Assembly (NCBI RefSeq): GCF_000003815.2
Contig: NC_049985.1
Span: 11,909,472-11,973,471, forward strand
Reading direction: 5' to 3'
DNA length: 64,000 nt
Origin: Branchiostoma floridae
Lineage: Eukaryota > Chordata > Leptocardii > Amphioxiformes > Branchiostomatidae
Positions 49,701-61,700 of this stretch are shown here, one piece after another. Each line of letters starts with the position of its first letter. The first letter of the stretch is position 1. The notes beneath the pieces were generated by a model, which had not been told where the DNA came from, made no database searches, and saw only the letters and a program-made list of their open reading frames with translations. The translations under genes were made by a program, and so were the position numbers.

Positions 49701-52700
49701 GGGGTAACCTATATCCGTTGAATTTAAAACCAAAGTATTTAGAGGTATCAAGTTGACAGACCGTGATTTCAAACTGCAATACATGAATTTTGAAAATATA
49801 GCAATTTGAAGCCACTGTCCGTATTCTTTATATTCCTAAATACCATGTTTTTAAATTCAATGGATATAGCTTACCCTGCGAATAAAGGCAAAGTAACGTT
49901 ATATAATAAAGCATGGAGACATACATGTAGGACTGGAAGGGTGTTGCCAGCTGCCACTTGGTTGGTGTCTTCGCCAGTGGTTCTTTTACTGATGCCAGCT
50001 TCATCTCTATTCTACTGATAGGACTGGCTGCTTCAAAATCCTGGGATCATAGAAGAGAATACGGACATTATACAATTATTTTGTGGTGCAGAAGAGGCCT
50101 ACTTAATGTACATTCAACATTCTGAAAATGATGACTTCTTAGTAAAAGTGATCATATGAAGAAAAATAGCAATGACCTGTAGCTTCAGGAATGTCAAAAG
50201 TAAATATGATCTTTCCATACCCAAACCATAGCCCGATAGAAAGGGAATGGACAAGGATTTTCCATAAGCTACTGTAAATGCAGAAATGTTCGCGGTGGAT
50301 TAATGTTCACGGTTTTCACGGCGACCACTTTACCGCGAATTTAAATCCACCGCGAACATTTTTCTATTAAGGTATTAGACTACAGTCGATGGTGTTACCG
50401 CGAAATTAAATCCACCGCGAAAAGTCATTTTTCCCGCTACCGCAGAATTAAATCCCCGCGAACTTAAATGCATTTACAGTATGCTTGTGATATAATGTAT
50501 CAAAAATCACTTATGATATCAAGTCATATCAGTTCATGCAGCTCATGACACTTAGCACAAACCTCTTAACAGTCGTAATGATTATTCTCCTGAAGACAAA
50601 GATTTTATCAATACGTAAGAAGATGGTACGAGTCACATTTTTAAAAACTCCCAAATGCTTTTATTAAGCTTCACACAGATGAAAACATATTGGATAGTTC
50701 CATGAGTAAAAAATACCTCTATTGGTAATCATGACTGGATTAGTATTGTGAAGGAAAGTTGTTACCTCAGTAGTATTGTAATAGCACAGGCGACCTCCCT
50801 TGATGGCAATGATGCTGAAACAGTGGACTTCTTTTAGTAAAGCAACATTACAAATAAGTAACAGATTAGTGCATTTATGGAGAAATTCAATCTCAGTGTT
50901 TATACTGTTGCACAAAAAGTGTGAAACACAAAAAGAATTTTATTGTACCTTTTCCCCTTGGTACCTTCCAGTTTTAGCCAACCCTGGAAAAAGGAACAGG
51001 AATTTATCTAATTCAAAGTAACATAGTACAAAATAGTTGGCAAAAATATCACCAAAATTCTGCACTTTGACATGCAGCAGCAAGGTGGCATGGCAGCACT
51101 CTAGCTAAATTCACACAGAAAATAATGAATACAAGGCCTCGCAATATAGCCCTTAAACCTCCCCCAGTTTCTTACCAGCCCATAATTCTATGGACCCAAA
51201 TAAACTCTGATAGTGATGTGTTGCTTTCCTTACCTTCTTATCATAGTCCCACATCTCCCCTCCATTCTTGAAGGCGTATTCAGGCTTCTGGGAAACAACA
51301 ATAAATGACTCCAATCAGTCAAGCTGTCAGGCGAAGTAGTAAATAACGGGTAGCCAGGGAGGAGTAATCTGGTGGCAGGGAAGCGGGAATACCCACAGTA
51401 TCTGTGCCATCAGTCTGCATTTGTCAGTTTAATTCTCGAGCTGGAATTTAAATTGTGACCTACTTTTCCTTTGATACTGTGACATTTGTGGTGCTGCCAA
51501 TGATATTTGTGAGAGAAATTGAGCAGTTTTGTAGTCACAGAGAGTGATAGCAGCCCAGAGTTTCCTGTATGTCAAACTAAAAGCAGTATATTTGTTTTGT
51601 TTTTGTTCAATACTTCAGTCATATTGTTCCTGCCCTTGGTGCTGAATGACACTAACACTAACATTAGTGTACCTATCCAGGACTGACACTCACAATAATA
51701 TTCATACTAATGCTACTGTCCATGTCAACAGTGCTGAATGACATTACCACTAACACTGTTACCCCTGTCCTTGGTGCTGAATGGTATTTGCAATAAAAAT
51801 AACTGTCCTTGATCGTTAATAAAATTCTGTTATCACTGTCCTTGATGCTAACTGACGTTCCTATAAAAAATATTGGCCCTGTCCTAGATGCTGAGTGACA
51901 TTCACACAGACTTTACTGGCCCTGTTGCTGAATGATATTCACACTGAGGGTATTGCCTCTGTCCTTGGTACTGAATAGCATTCACACTAAACAACCTGTC
52001 CTTGATGCTGAATGATATTCACACCAGCACTACCATCCCTGTCCTTGGTGCTGAGTGAATTTCAAACTAACAATATTTCCCCTGTCCTAGATGCTGAGTG
52101 ACATTCGTACTAACATTATTGCCCCTGTCATTGGTGCTGAATGGTACTCACACTGAGGCTGTTGCCCATATCCTTGGTTCTGGATAGTATTCAAACTAGC
52201 AACCTGTCCTTGATCGTGAATGTCATAGATCCTGAGTGATATTCACAGACAGTATCATTCCTATCTTTGGTTCTCAAGGAAGCTCAGACATCATTGCCTC
52301 TGTCCTTGGTGCTGAATTCCTGACACTAATACTATTGTCATTGAATAACTATTGCACAACAGATGTTCAGCATGCAAGTCACAGTTCCAGTTCTCCCTGC
52401 AGATACCTAGAATTGAATTAGGTCCGCTGCGACAATACGTTTCCTTGCTCCCCTGGTCAACTGATAAGATTTGTTGCTGAAGGCTTTCTATTTTCTAGAA
52501 TATTCATGTCACAGGAACAGTTCTAAGCAATCAATACTTTTGTGCAACATCAGCTTTGTGCTATCAGTTGTGGCTTCAATGGAACAGCTGTGCTTTCTAC
52601 TTCTTTGAACAGATTACTTTCTCATGTGTGTGAAGTTATGACCACAGAATTATGGATATTCCTTTATGCTGACATTGTGACACAGCATGATTGGAATGGT

Positions 52701-55700
52701 ATACTGGGCGAAAGTTTGATTGGTTGGGAGCAATGTTAGTATTTCAGAATCGATTTTGCTACTGAATAGTGTAAATATATATGAATGGTTGTGGTAACAT
52801 TAACATTGATGACTCACCTTGGTCTCCATCTCGATTATTGCCTGCATGAGACTGCTAGCCCATAGATTCATCTCATCTGAAAAAAAATTATTGGTCAAAC
52901 AAGTACTTTTTCACCTTTCTTTAATGTAGTTATCATGAAAACTGTTAAGATGTTTTGACATTTTTGGACACACTGGAGGGAGGAAAACCTTGGTGGCCTC
53001 CAGAGTCACTCCTCTAACGTCAGGAGAAGAAGAAGTTAAAACATGTGACCAGTCCAAAACGTCCAGTATACTAGAAATGCATTGTTTATCTAAAAGGCTT
53101 TGGGAAGGGGACTAGGAGTATTATGTTTAGAGATGAAATGCTGGCATCAAAAAGATTTATTTCATGGGGAGATTTTATCCATAATATAAGAGACAATAGT
53201 AAGATTTTTCAATGGACCAACCCTCACCATTGGTAGCAGCAGCAAACTGGTACGTTCTGGCCCTTGTTTCCAGATTGAACCGGTTAGGCTTGCCAGTGTC
53301 TCCCTGCAAAATGCATCACAATTCATACATAAAGTTAGGTAATTGTCTTACCAAGGAGGTTAACCTCCTTGATCTTACTTACTGTGATTTCAAAGACATC
53401 TTTAGAAGTTGATTGCAATGCCAGAAACTCATGTGTTCCAAAATCATCTCCATTTGAATGCAAAGGACACTTGGACTTAAAAAACCAAACATGTAGAGCA
53501 TACAGTGTATATGATAGATACTCATGATATTGATCTATACAAGAGGCACTACACGCTTGAGGGGGTAGCTGTATGTCAAATTTCCTGCAGTCAGTAAAAA
53601 CTATCAGGTCAAATCAGTCTGGTCGTTGTTGCTAAGGGTTGAAAATGCATTGAGCATTTTTTTAAAGTCAATAAAAGAAAACTGCAATGGCTAGTATGCT
53701 TAACAGTTATCTAGCATATAGGGTTGCCTTGTACATGGATATGAAAAGAACAATGCAGTGATTGCCAAGTCTGAGAGCAATTTCCACAATGTGAAATGCT
53801 CTGGATTAATATGCCTAAAATTTGTACAAACCTGTATACATAAAATGTAACATTGACAGAGATAATGTTAAGGTTTCTGTACCTAATATATTCATCGCAC
53901 AAAATGACATATTTACCAACAAATGGTGACTCAACTTTATATTATGGAAGGTCTGACTCTTGTAAAGGTTATGTTTGATCTATTACATGTATTTGAAATT
54001 TACTTCTCTCACAAGAGACAACATTAATTACAGGTGGCCTAGTAAGACATTATGTGGTGAAGAATGATAGTTGTCACTGCAACAGTTAGGGAAGGATTAT
54101 ACCTATACAATTTACTACCTTCATATTAGGGCCCATCAATTCTGAGGTACAGTGCAAGCGCACTGAGCCAGTAAATTGGTGCAGGAGTTGTCGATAGCTT
54201 GGGTTTGAGGTAACAGCTCTGTATATTTTCTAGAATTTCTGAAATTCGAATCTTGAATTCTGCAATGGCACTGACGTTGTCCTAAATTTTGAGCACTAAA
54301 ACTAGACTCCTGACTTTAAAACTGATCAGTAGAATAATTGAAAACAAATCAATCATAACAGTAGGAATGATCTTTATTTCCATGTCTTTTTGTAAATGAG
54401 AACTCATCCATCAAAAGTGTGTTTGAGGGTATGTCAGTTGTAAAGGCAGGAATGATCTTCAGTTCTGGAGTTAATAGTCTGTAAAATGAAGTCATCAATC
54501 ACTTTAAATACTCTAATTCCTACTTCAGGGAGCAATACAATTTTCATAGGGCAGGAACGATCCTTAGATCAAGCATTTGTGGCTCAATACTCTGTGTTGT
54601 GAACACTGGAGGTTCAGATCTTACCTTAGGGGGGTACGTGACACCCGTCATTGTAAAGGCAGGAATAATCCTCTTGGACAAGGAGGTTTGAGCCTACAAA
54701 GGCAAAACCCAGAGGGAAAAAAACAGCATTATACATGATATCCAAACACGTCTCAAATATTTGTTTGTTTTGTCTTGTTTTGATTAAGAATTTCAGGTAG
54801 ACACTCAGGCACACTATCATACTTATGGAATTTGTAATAATGTGATAAACATGGATCAATATGAGTCTGGTATCAACAAATAATTATAGAACTGCAAATT
54901 CTTTGACTTTACATATTGGAAGTACTAGTACTATTTTGCAGATCTGTACTACTTGTGCATGTAATCAGAAATTAGAGGCTGTATTTGTTAATTATTGTAT
55001 CATATACTATTAGCACTTCTTGTATATTTACACTGATAGTGTACCACAAGTCAACATCATCAAGGCATGCATGAATGAATGTAGCAAAACTATTAGAAAC
55101 ATTTGTCCAAACATGTAGTTTGTTTGTTTGTTTGTTTTCAAACGCCTGGGTGGCCTATTCAGTTAAGACAAACTTATTTTCAATAGGGCCCACTTTATTT
55201 TGTCAAGACTATCTAATGGCAGTTGTTGATTTAATTGGAACAAGCAGCCTTACCTTTTCTTTGCTCTCAAAGTAGATGAGCTCGGACCCATCAAACACCA
55301 CCCAGCGTTTCTTCCAGCCCTTATTACTCTGTTTCCTGCATGAACACACAATCACCAGCCTTAAAACAACAGTACTGTACAAAATGACTTTGGACTCTGG
55401 AACAAAGAAGATGGTCCTACAGCCTTTTTTCATACATTCCAAAGTGATGATACCCTTTTGCTTTCAAGGGCAATGGGTAATACCTATGGCAGCCTGCATG
55501 TATTTGAGGACAGACTAGAAACCTTTTGTATACAGAAGGTCTTTATTTTCCAGGAAGAAATGGTAAAAAATTTACATTTTCAATAATTACTGACATGTAT
55601 GTTGTATGTTTGTATCCTTTGGTCAATCATACATGTACGTACCCAACAATGCATGTACACTACACCTACACCATGTAGTAGTGCCATCCTTTTTACTTAT

Positions 55701-58700
55701 TTAGTTTGCGTGAATTGTTTTATTCACCACTAGTCCATAAATAACTTCATCATTCAGTCTGAACTGAATTTAGTATAGACCGTGCCAATTAATCAGAAAC
55801 AGTTACGTTGGATGTTAATTTGAAATCAAATAACCATCTAACACAGAAGGTTGAAAAATCAATTGATTCATCAGCTGTCTTATGACAGAAATTGTTTTTC
55901 GATACAAAAATGAACATGAAGTACATTATTGCAGCAATACGAGGAATAATTGCACAGGAAGGCAGTAGATATGTCTGAATTCCGGTATTGCTAACTTACA
56001 AGCATCAGTCATGGTTACAAATGTGACATTATGTAATTCGATTGGTAAGCAATGTGATCTTATTTTTGTAAATCCAAGAAATCTATCATCTAATACGATT
56101 CAGTAAATGTGTCAAGCAAATTTAATGGTTATTCTGTATTTCAACAGTACTGACGTCCCAAAGGGATACACATGGTACCTTGCATGGTTCTAGACTTGTG
56201 AAATTACACTGCTCTGGACTCTCATCGATAAAGAAATTATCTCGGAGTCTCTTCAATAAAGTTCCCTGGCCTCATGCCCAGAAGATAAGGCAATATGTGG
56301 CAAACAAAAATTGATTTTAGTCACTTTCGCAGCTGGCCAAAGGCCTGAATAAATTAGGTCAATTTGATTACAGGAAGACGTTTTTCCTAAGAGGGCCAGA
56401 GGGCAGAACAAGGAGGGATTCCTACAGGAAATAAGGTTGAAGACGTTCAACAGTTTTAGGGTCAAAGTTTTACTTCTGAGCCTGAATTAGTCACAAACTT
56501 GCATACACGTGAGACAAAGATCTACTTTGTGTGACACTTTTGGCTTTTGTAAATCATACTTTGAATTGATACAATCATGTACAGTGCAATACTGACTTGC
56601 ATACATAATTTTGTGGAGCTGTAATCGCAACATTGCATGGCATTATGTATTAGAATTTCCTATTCTCCAAGATTGACAACTATGTCTAGTATGACTCTGA
56701 AGTTACAGTCTTTGGTGGTTAATTTTTACTCAAAATTAAAAGGCACATGTTCTTCTTGAGTTGTCCTATGGGATCAAGACATCATTCAGTGTAATAACGA
56801 GGGTCGTAAAAAGATAAGGAATGAAAGGAAAATACAGGTAGACCATATAATGTCACTCCCAGTTCTCAACTATGCCATTAACATTTTGGTAGTCCTGAAT
56901 AATTGATTGATTCCTGAGAATATGCTGCATTTTGATTTTAAAGGGTAGAAATGAAAGCTGTAACACTAATGTATGATCAAAATTACCATACAAGGATGAA
57001 AAGAAATATCATAATATAGTTTGGTGGCTTACCCTCCTTGCTTTTCCAGATAGCCGCAACGCTCGTTTTTACGGATCTGTGGAAAGAATAAGAAAAGATT
57101 ATCACAACTATGAAGAAGATTTTTGTTTCCGTACCCAAGTGATTGCTCTACTGGCACTGTTGGGTTCAGAAAACATAACTTATAATGCTACTCAATCCTA
57201 TGCTTAGAGCCTATTCTGAAAATGGAGCAAAATCAAACTAAAATACTCATATGGCACTTCAAGAGTTATAATACGAATTTCATTTAAATTTGGTTGTCTC
57301 AGCAAAGCAGCTTTTAAAACAACATAATGAGCACTATTAGCTTTATGNNNNNNNNNNNNNNNNNNNNNNNNNNNNNNNNNNNNNNNNNNNNNNNNNNNNN
57401 NNNNNNNNNNNNNNNNNNNNNNNNNNNNNNNNNNNNNNNNNNNNNNNATCGCACATTGCATGGCATTATGTATTAGAATTTCCTATTCTCCAAGATTGAC
57501 AACTATGTCTAGTATGACTCTGAAGTTACAGTCTTTGGTGGTTAATTTTTACTCAAAATTAAAAGGCACATGTTCTTCTTGAGTTGTCCTATGGGATCAA
57601 GACATCATTCAGTGTAATAACGAGGGTCGTAAAAAGATAAGGAATGAAAGGAAAATACAGGTAGACCATATAATGTCACTCCCAGTTCTCAACTATGCCA
57701 TTAACATTTTGGTAGTCCTGAATAATTGATTGATTCCTGAGAATATGCTGCATTTTGATTTTAAAGGGTAGAAATGAAAGCTGTAACACTAATGTATGAT
57801 CAAAATTACCATACAAGGATGAAAAGAAATATCATAATATAGTTTGGTGGCTTACCCTCCTTGCTTTTCCAGATAGCCGCAACGCTCGTTTTTACGGATC
57901 TGTGGAAAGAATAAGAAAAGATTATCACAACTATGAAGAAGATTTTTGTTTCCGTACCCAAGTGATTGCTCTACTGGCACTGTTGGGTTCAGAAAACATA
58001 ACTTATAATGCTACTCAATCCTATGCTTAGAGCCTATTCTGAAAATGGAGCAAAATCAAACTAAAATACTCATATGGCACTTCAAGAGTTATAATACGAA
58101 TTTCATTTAAATTTGGTTGTCTCAGCAAAGCAGCTTTTAAAACAACATAATGAGCACTATTAGCTTTATGCAATTTACAGCACATGTATGGTCATGTACA
58201 AATGTACATATGCATATGATTGAGTTTTGTGTGTTATGGTGAAAGCTGTTACATGTTACTGTAGGAGGAAAACCTAAGTGGGGTGGGTTGGGGGATCCTA
58301 GTTCAAGAAACCAATTACAAGCCAACATCCATCAAACACATCTACCTTGTAGTAGAGAAGATATATTCCATAACACAAATCTCACAATGGATAGAAAATA
58401 GCATCTCGGGGTTTGTCTCATAACTTCATGAGCATTTTCTAAATGAAATTGTCACGCTCATGCATGACCCTTCTCCCATCAAACACAAGTGAAACAATTC
58501 AGATTTAGGTCAAGATGGGAGCAGGTGTTTTAATGGAGGTAAAAGGTCAGATCCTACAGACAGATGGCTGGGTGACTACAAGCCAGGCACCATCGACTAA
58601 TGGAACAAAATGCCAACACATTCCAGGAAGATAACATGCACATGCAAACATGCACCGTCTGGTAGCTAACAAATGAAAGTATTCACAAAATATTCCAAAT

Positions 58701-61700
58701 ATCAATTCCCAATAGCTTTCAGTGCTACTTGATACACATGTACATTCACAGTAAAATCCAATCCAAATGACAGATTGTGATTCACGTCAAATGTATTACT
58801 TTCTGTCCGCCAAAGCCTGTTACAACATTTCATGCATAGTTTGACAAACACTGAGCGATGGGTATGCATACAAATGACATGGACTATTAGTATAACACCA
58901 TCGTACATGTCACTGTGCTGTGCAGGGTTTAACTTCCAGCTTCGATCATTTCCCCATCATTATCACAATTTCCTTTGCAAGCTGACACTAATATTCTGGC
59001 ATGATTTGATCTGATTTCAATCTNNNNNNNNNNNNNNNNNNNNNNNNNNNNNNNNNNNNNNNNNNNNNNNNNNNNNNNNNNNNNNNNNNNNNNNNNNNNN
59101 NNNNNNNNNNNNNNNNNNNNNNNNNNNNNNNNNNNNNNNNNNNNNNNNNNNNNNNNNNNNNNNNNNNNNNNNNNNNNNNNNNNNNNNNNNNNNNNNNNNN
59201 NNNNCCTTGTTGTCCCTGTACAGCTGCTGATACATGTATGTGCTGTTGCTACATGTAACGCTAGTTCACTTTTATATGTGGGGTGACCTATCTTGTTGTT
59301 TTTTGATAACATCTATCTAAGGTGGTCAGGTCAATAGATGGTGGTTTCAAATTGCAAAATATTAAAAATATTGCATTTTGAAAGCACCGTCCGTTAAACA
59401 GATAAAAAAATTATCCCTAATACAAATGTATACAGGTTACCCTATGGATAAAGGTGAACTAACGTTACATGTACTGCCACAAATGCAAAATGTTGCTGCA
59501 AGCTTTGAAATGAACGCAGTTCAGCAAAACATAGACAGACTCAATGAGCTTCTCTCAGTCTAGCATTTTACGTTTCGCACTTTGAAATTATTTGATATTT
59601 CATACTTTGAAACTATTTGAATGTAATCCTACCAGTACATAAAATGTTACATTTTCAGTGCACTGTGCTACTAAGGGTGTTTGTGTGTGATGTCATACCT
59701 CCCTTGCTGGTTATGGTAGAACCTCGCAGAATCAGAATAAATTTGTATGCATATAGTGTCATAATTATGTGACTGTAATTAATGAACAAAACCAAATTTA
59801 GACTGATGGATGGCTATTCCAGCCAGATTTCACAATTCAGCATGGGGGACAATACTTTGTAATGTCAAATAGTAACATATCGACTATCATAATTCCACCG
59901 GGTGCCATAATACCACCACCTCAAAAAAACGTTATGTAGAGGTCTTCCCAAGATTGTCTTGAACACTGAATGTTAAATTTCTTAAATGTAATACAATTCA
60001 GATATTAAGACAATCTTGAGAAGGCCTCTATAACAACGTTTTTTGAAGTGGCGGTATTATGACACCTTGTGGAATTATGAGAATGTATTTTACATGTATT
60101 ACAATGCAATGACCTGAGTGCAAACATCCTACACATAAAGTGAATACAACTACAGCAGCTGCAGTGGAGAGGAAAGCCATGGAGCAGTGAGATATGGGAA
60201 ATGTGGCACAAGTTATATTCCTCCCACCTCTCGGTTTGACCCTGAAAACATGTAAGACTTGAAAGGAAAAAACAGAAATGTTAGAAGGGGCAAGGGTAAA
60301 GCAAGGTCAAATTGGTCTGGAAGAGATATTACAACAAAATTTGGCATAATAATATTCAGAATGAAATATTTTTGTAATTGCTCATACTAAATCATAAATC
60401 AAATTGTAAAGGTCACTGGTTTTATAATGCCACAGTGGCTACATTTTATGATTTTGTGTCAAGTATGTGTTACAATGTCCATATTAAGATGAGCTGGTTT
60501 CTAAAAGAAGACATCTACATTTTAAAGAGAGGTGCAACATATCATAAATACTATTAATTTTGTGCAATCATTGCCAGTCTTGGAGTTATAAAAATACATA
60601 GGAAGAGGCTGTTAAAATAAACCAATCAACGTGATTTAGCAATGAACTTTTAAAAGGCTTTTGATTGATAAAAATGTACTATATTATCTTACCGTTGCGC
60701 TCGATATAGGAATGCTCTTGCACTCTTCTTCATCATCATCCTCTGTCTGCTCAAAGTGTAAAAGAAAGTGGTATCAATTATTTCAATGTTTAATTCATAC
60801 AGTAATACTTGAGTGCAAAGTGTATAACGGCATCTTGTTCAAAAGTCATCTGAAACTGGCAAACTCTTGAACTATAGCACCTTTCCTAGTACAAGATTCC
60901 AAAATGGTAAGATTAACCTTGAAACACCCCCTGACACAGACTCATGAATATATATGGTGTCTGGTATTTCACAGTGATTTCCCCAAAGGGCAGTGTTACT
61001 GCTCCCCATAGGGTACAGCAAGGTCAAGTGCAGTGGTCTAATTTTATATTGTAGCAATTATCTCGCTACTCTGGCTGTACATCGCCATGAATTCTTAGAT
61101 ATGGGGATATGGGGAGATTCCTGTAGTCTGGGATCACTTACGATGAATTCACAAGAGGGAAAAATCATTCTATCATTTAACTTTAATGACATCTTACCGG
61201 TGGCATGGTCCAAGGAGTCGATGCCCCTCCAGCATCAATGTCGTCCCCACTATCTGACAGGCTATCACTCTGATCGTAGGTGACTGTTTCGTATGGCGAA
61301 ACATCTTCCCCAGCCATGGCCGACATTTGATTTTGCACTTCTTCCTTGGATTCATACACATCACATGCCACCATTTTCATTCTGCTGTTGCTGTTGTTGC
61401 CTCTGCGAGACAGTTGAATATCCTCATACACATCTGGCTCCTCGTTGGAAGGGGTGTTTTTCTTCTTGGCGGGAAGTTGGGGATGGGGCGGTGGCCACGT
61501 CTTGCTTACATTTGATGATGTAGGTTGTGAGGACGGCAATTGTACCGTCTGCGTAGCTTGGTTAATTTGTACCTCCTCATATGGATCTGGAACGTGAGTT
61601 ACTATTGTCAAATCAGGTGCAACGTCGTCATAGACATTTTGTGTCCGCTTGTTGCGAAATGGCAAGGGCGGTGGAACAATTTCATTTGGCTCGAGACCAG

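Noticed and set aside
54430-54500. Alternative ARAP exon using the intronic KIIPAF copy
   Set aside because: A CAG acceptor exists but the required entry phase does not match exon 4 and there is no donor before a stop.
60220-60255. Possible ARAP micro-exon on the - strand (GGTCAAACCGAGAG between CAG and GTGGGA)
   Set aside because: Exon 2 (phase 0) joins exon 3 (phase 0) directly; a 14-bp insert would break frame.
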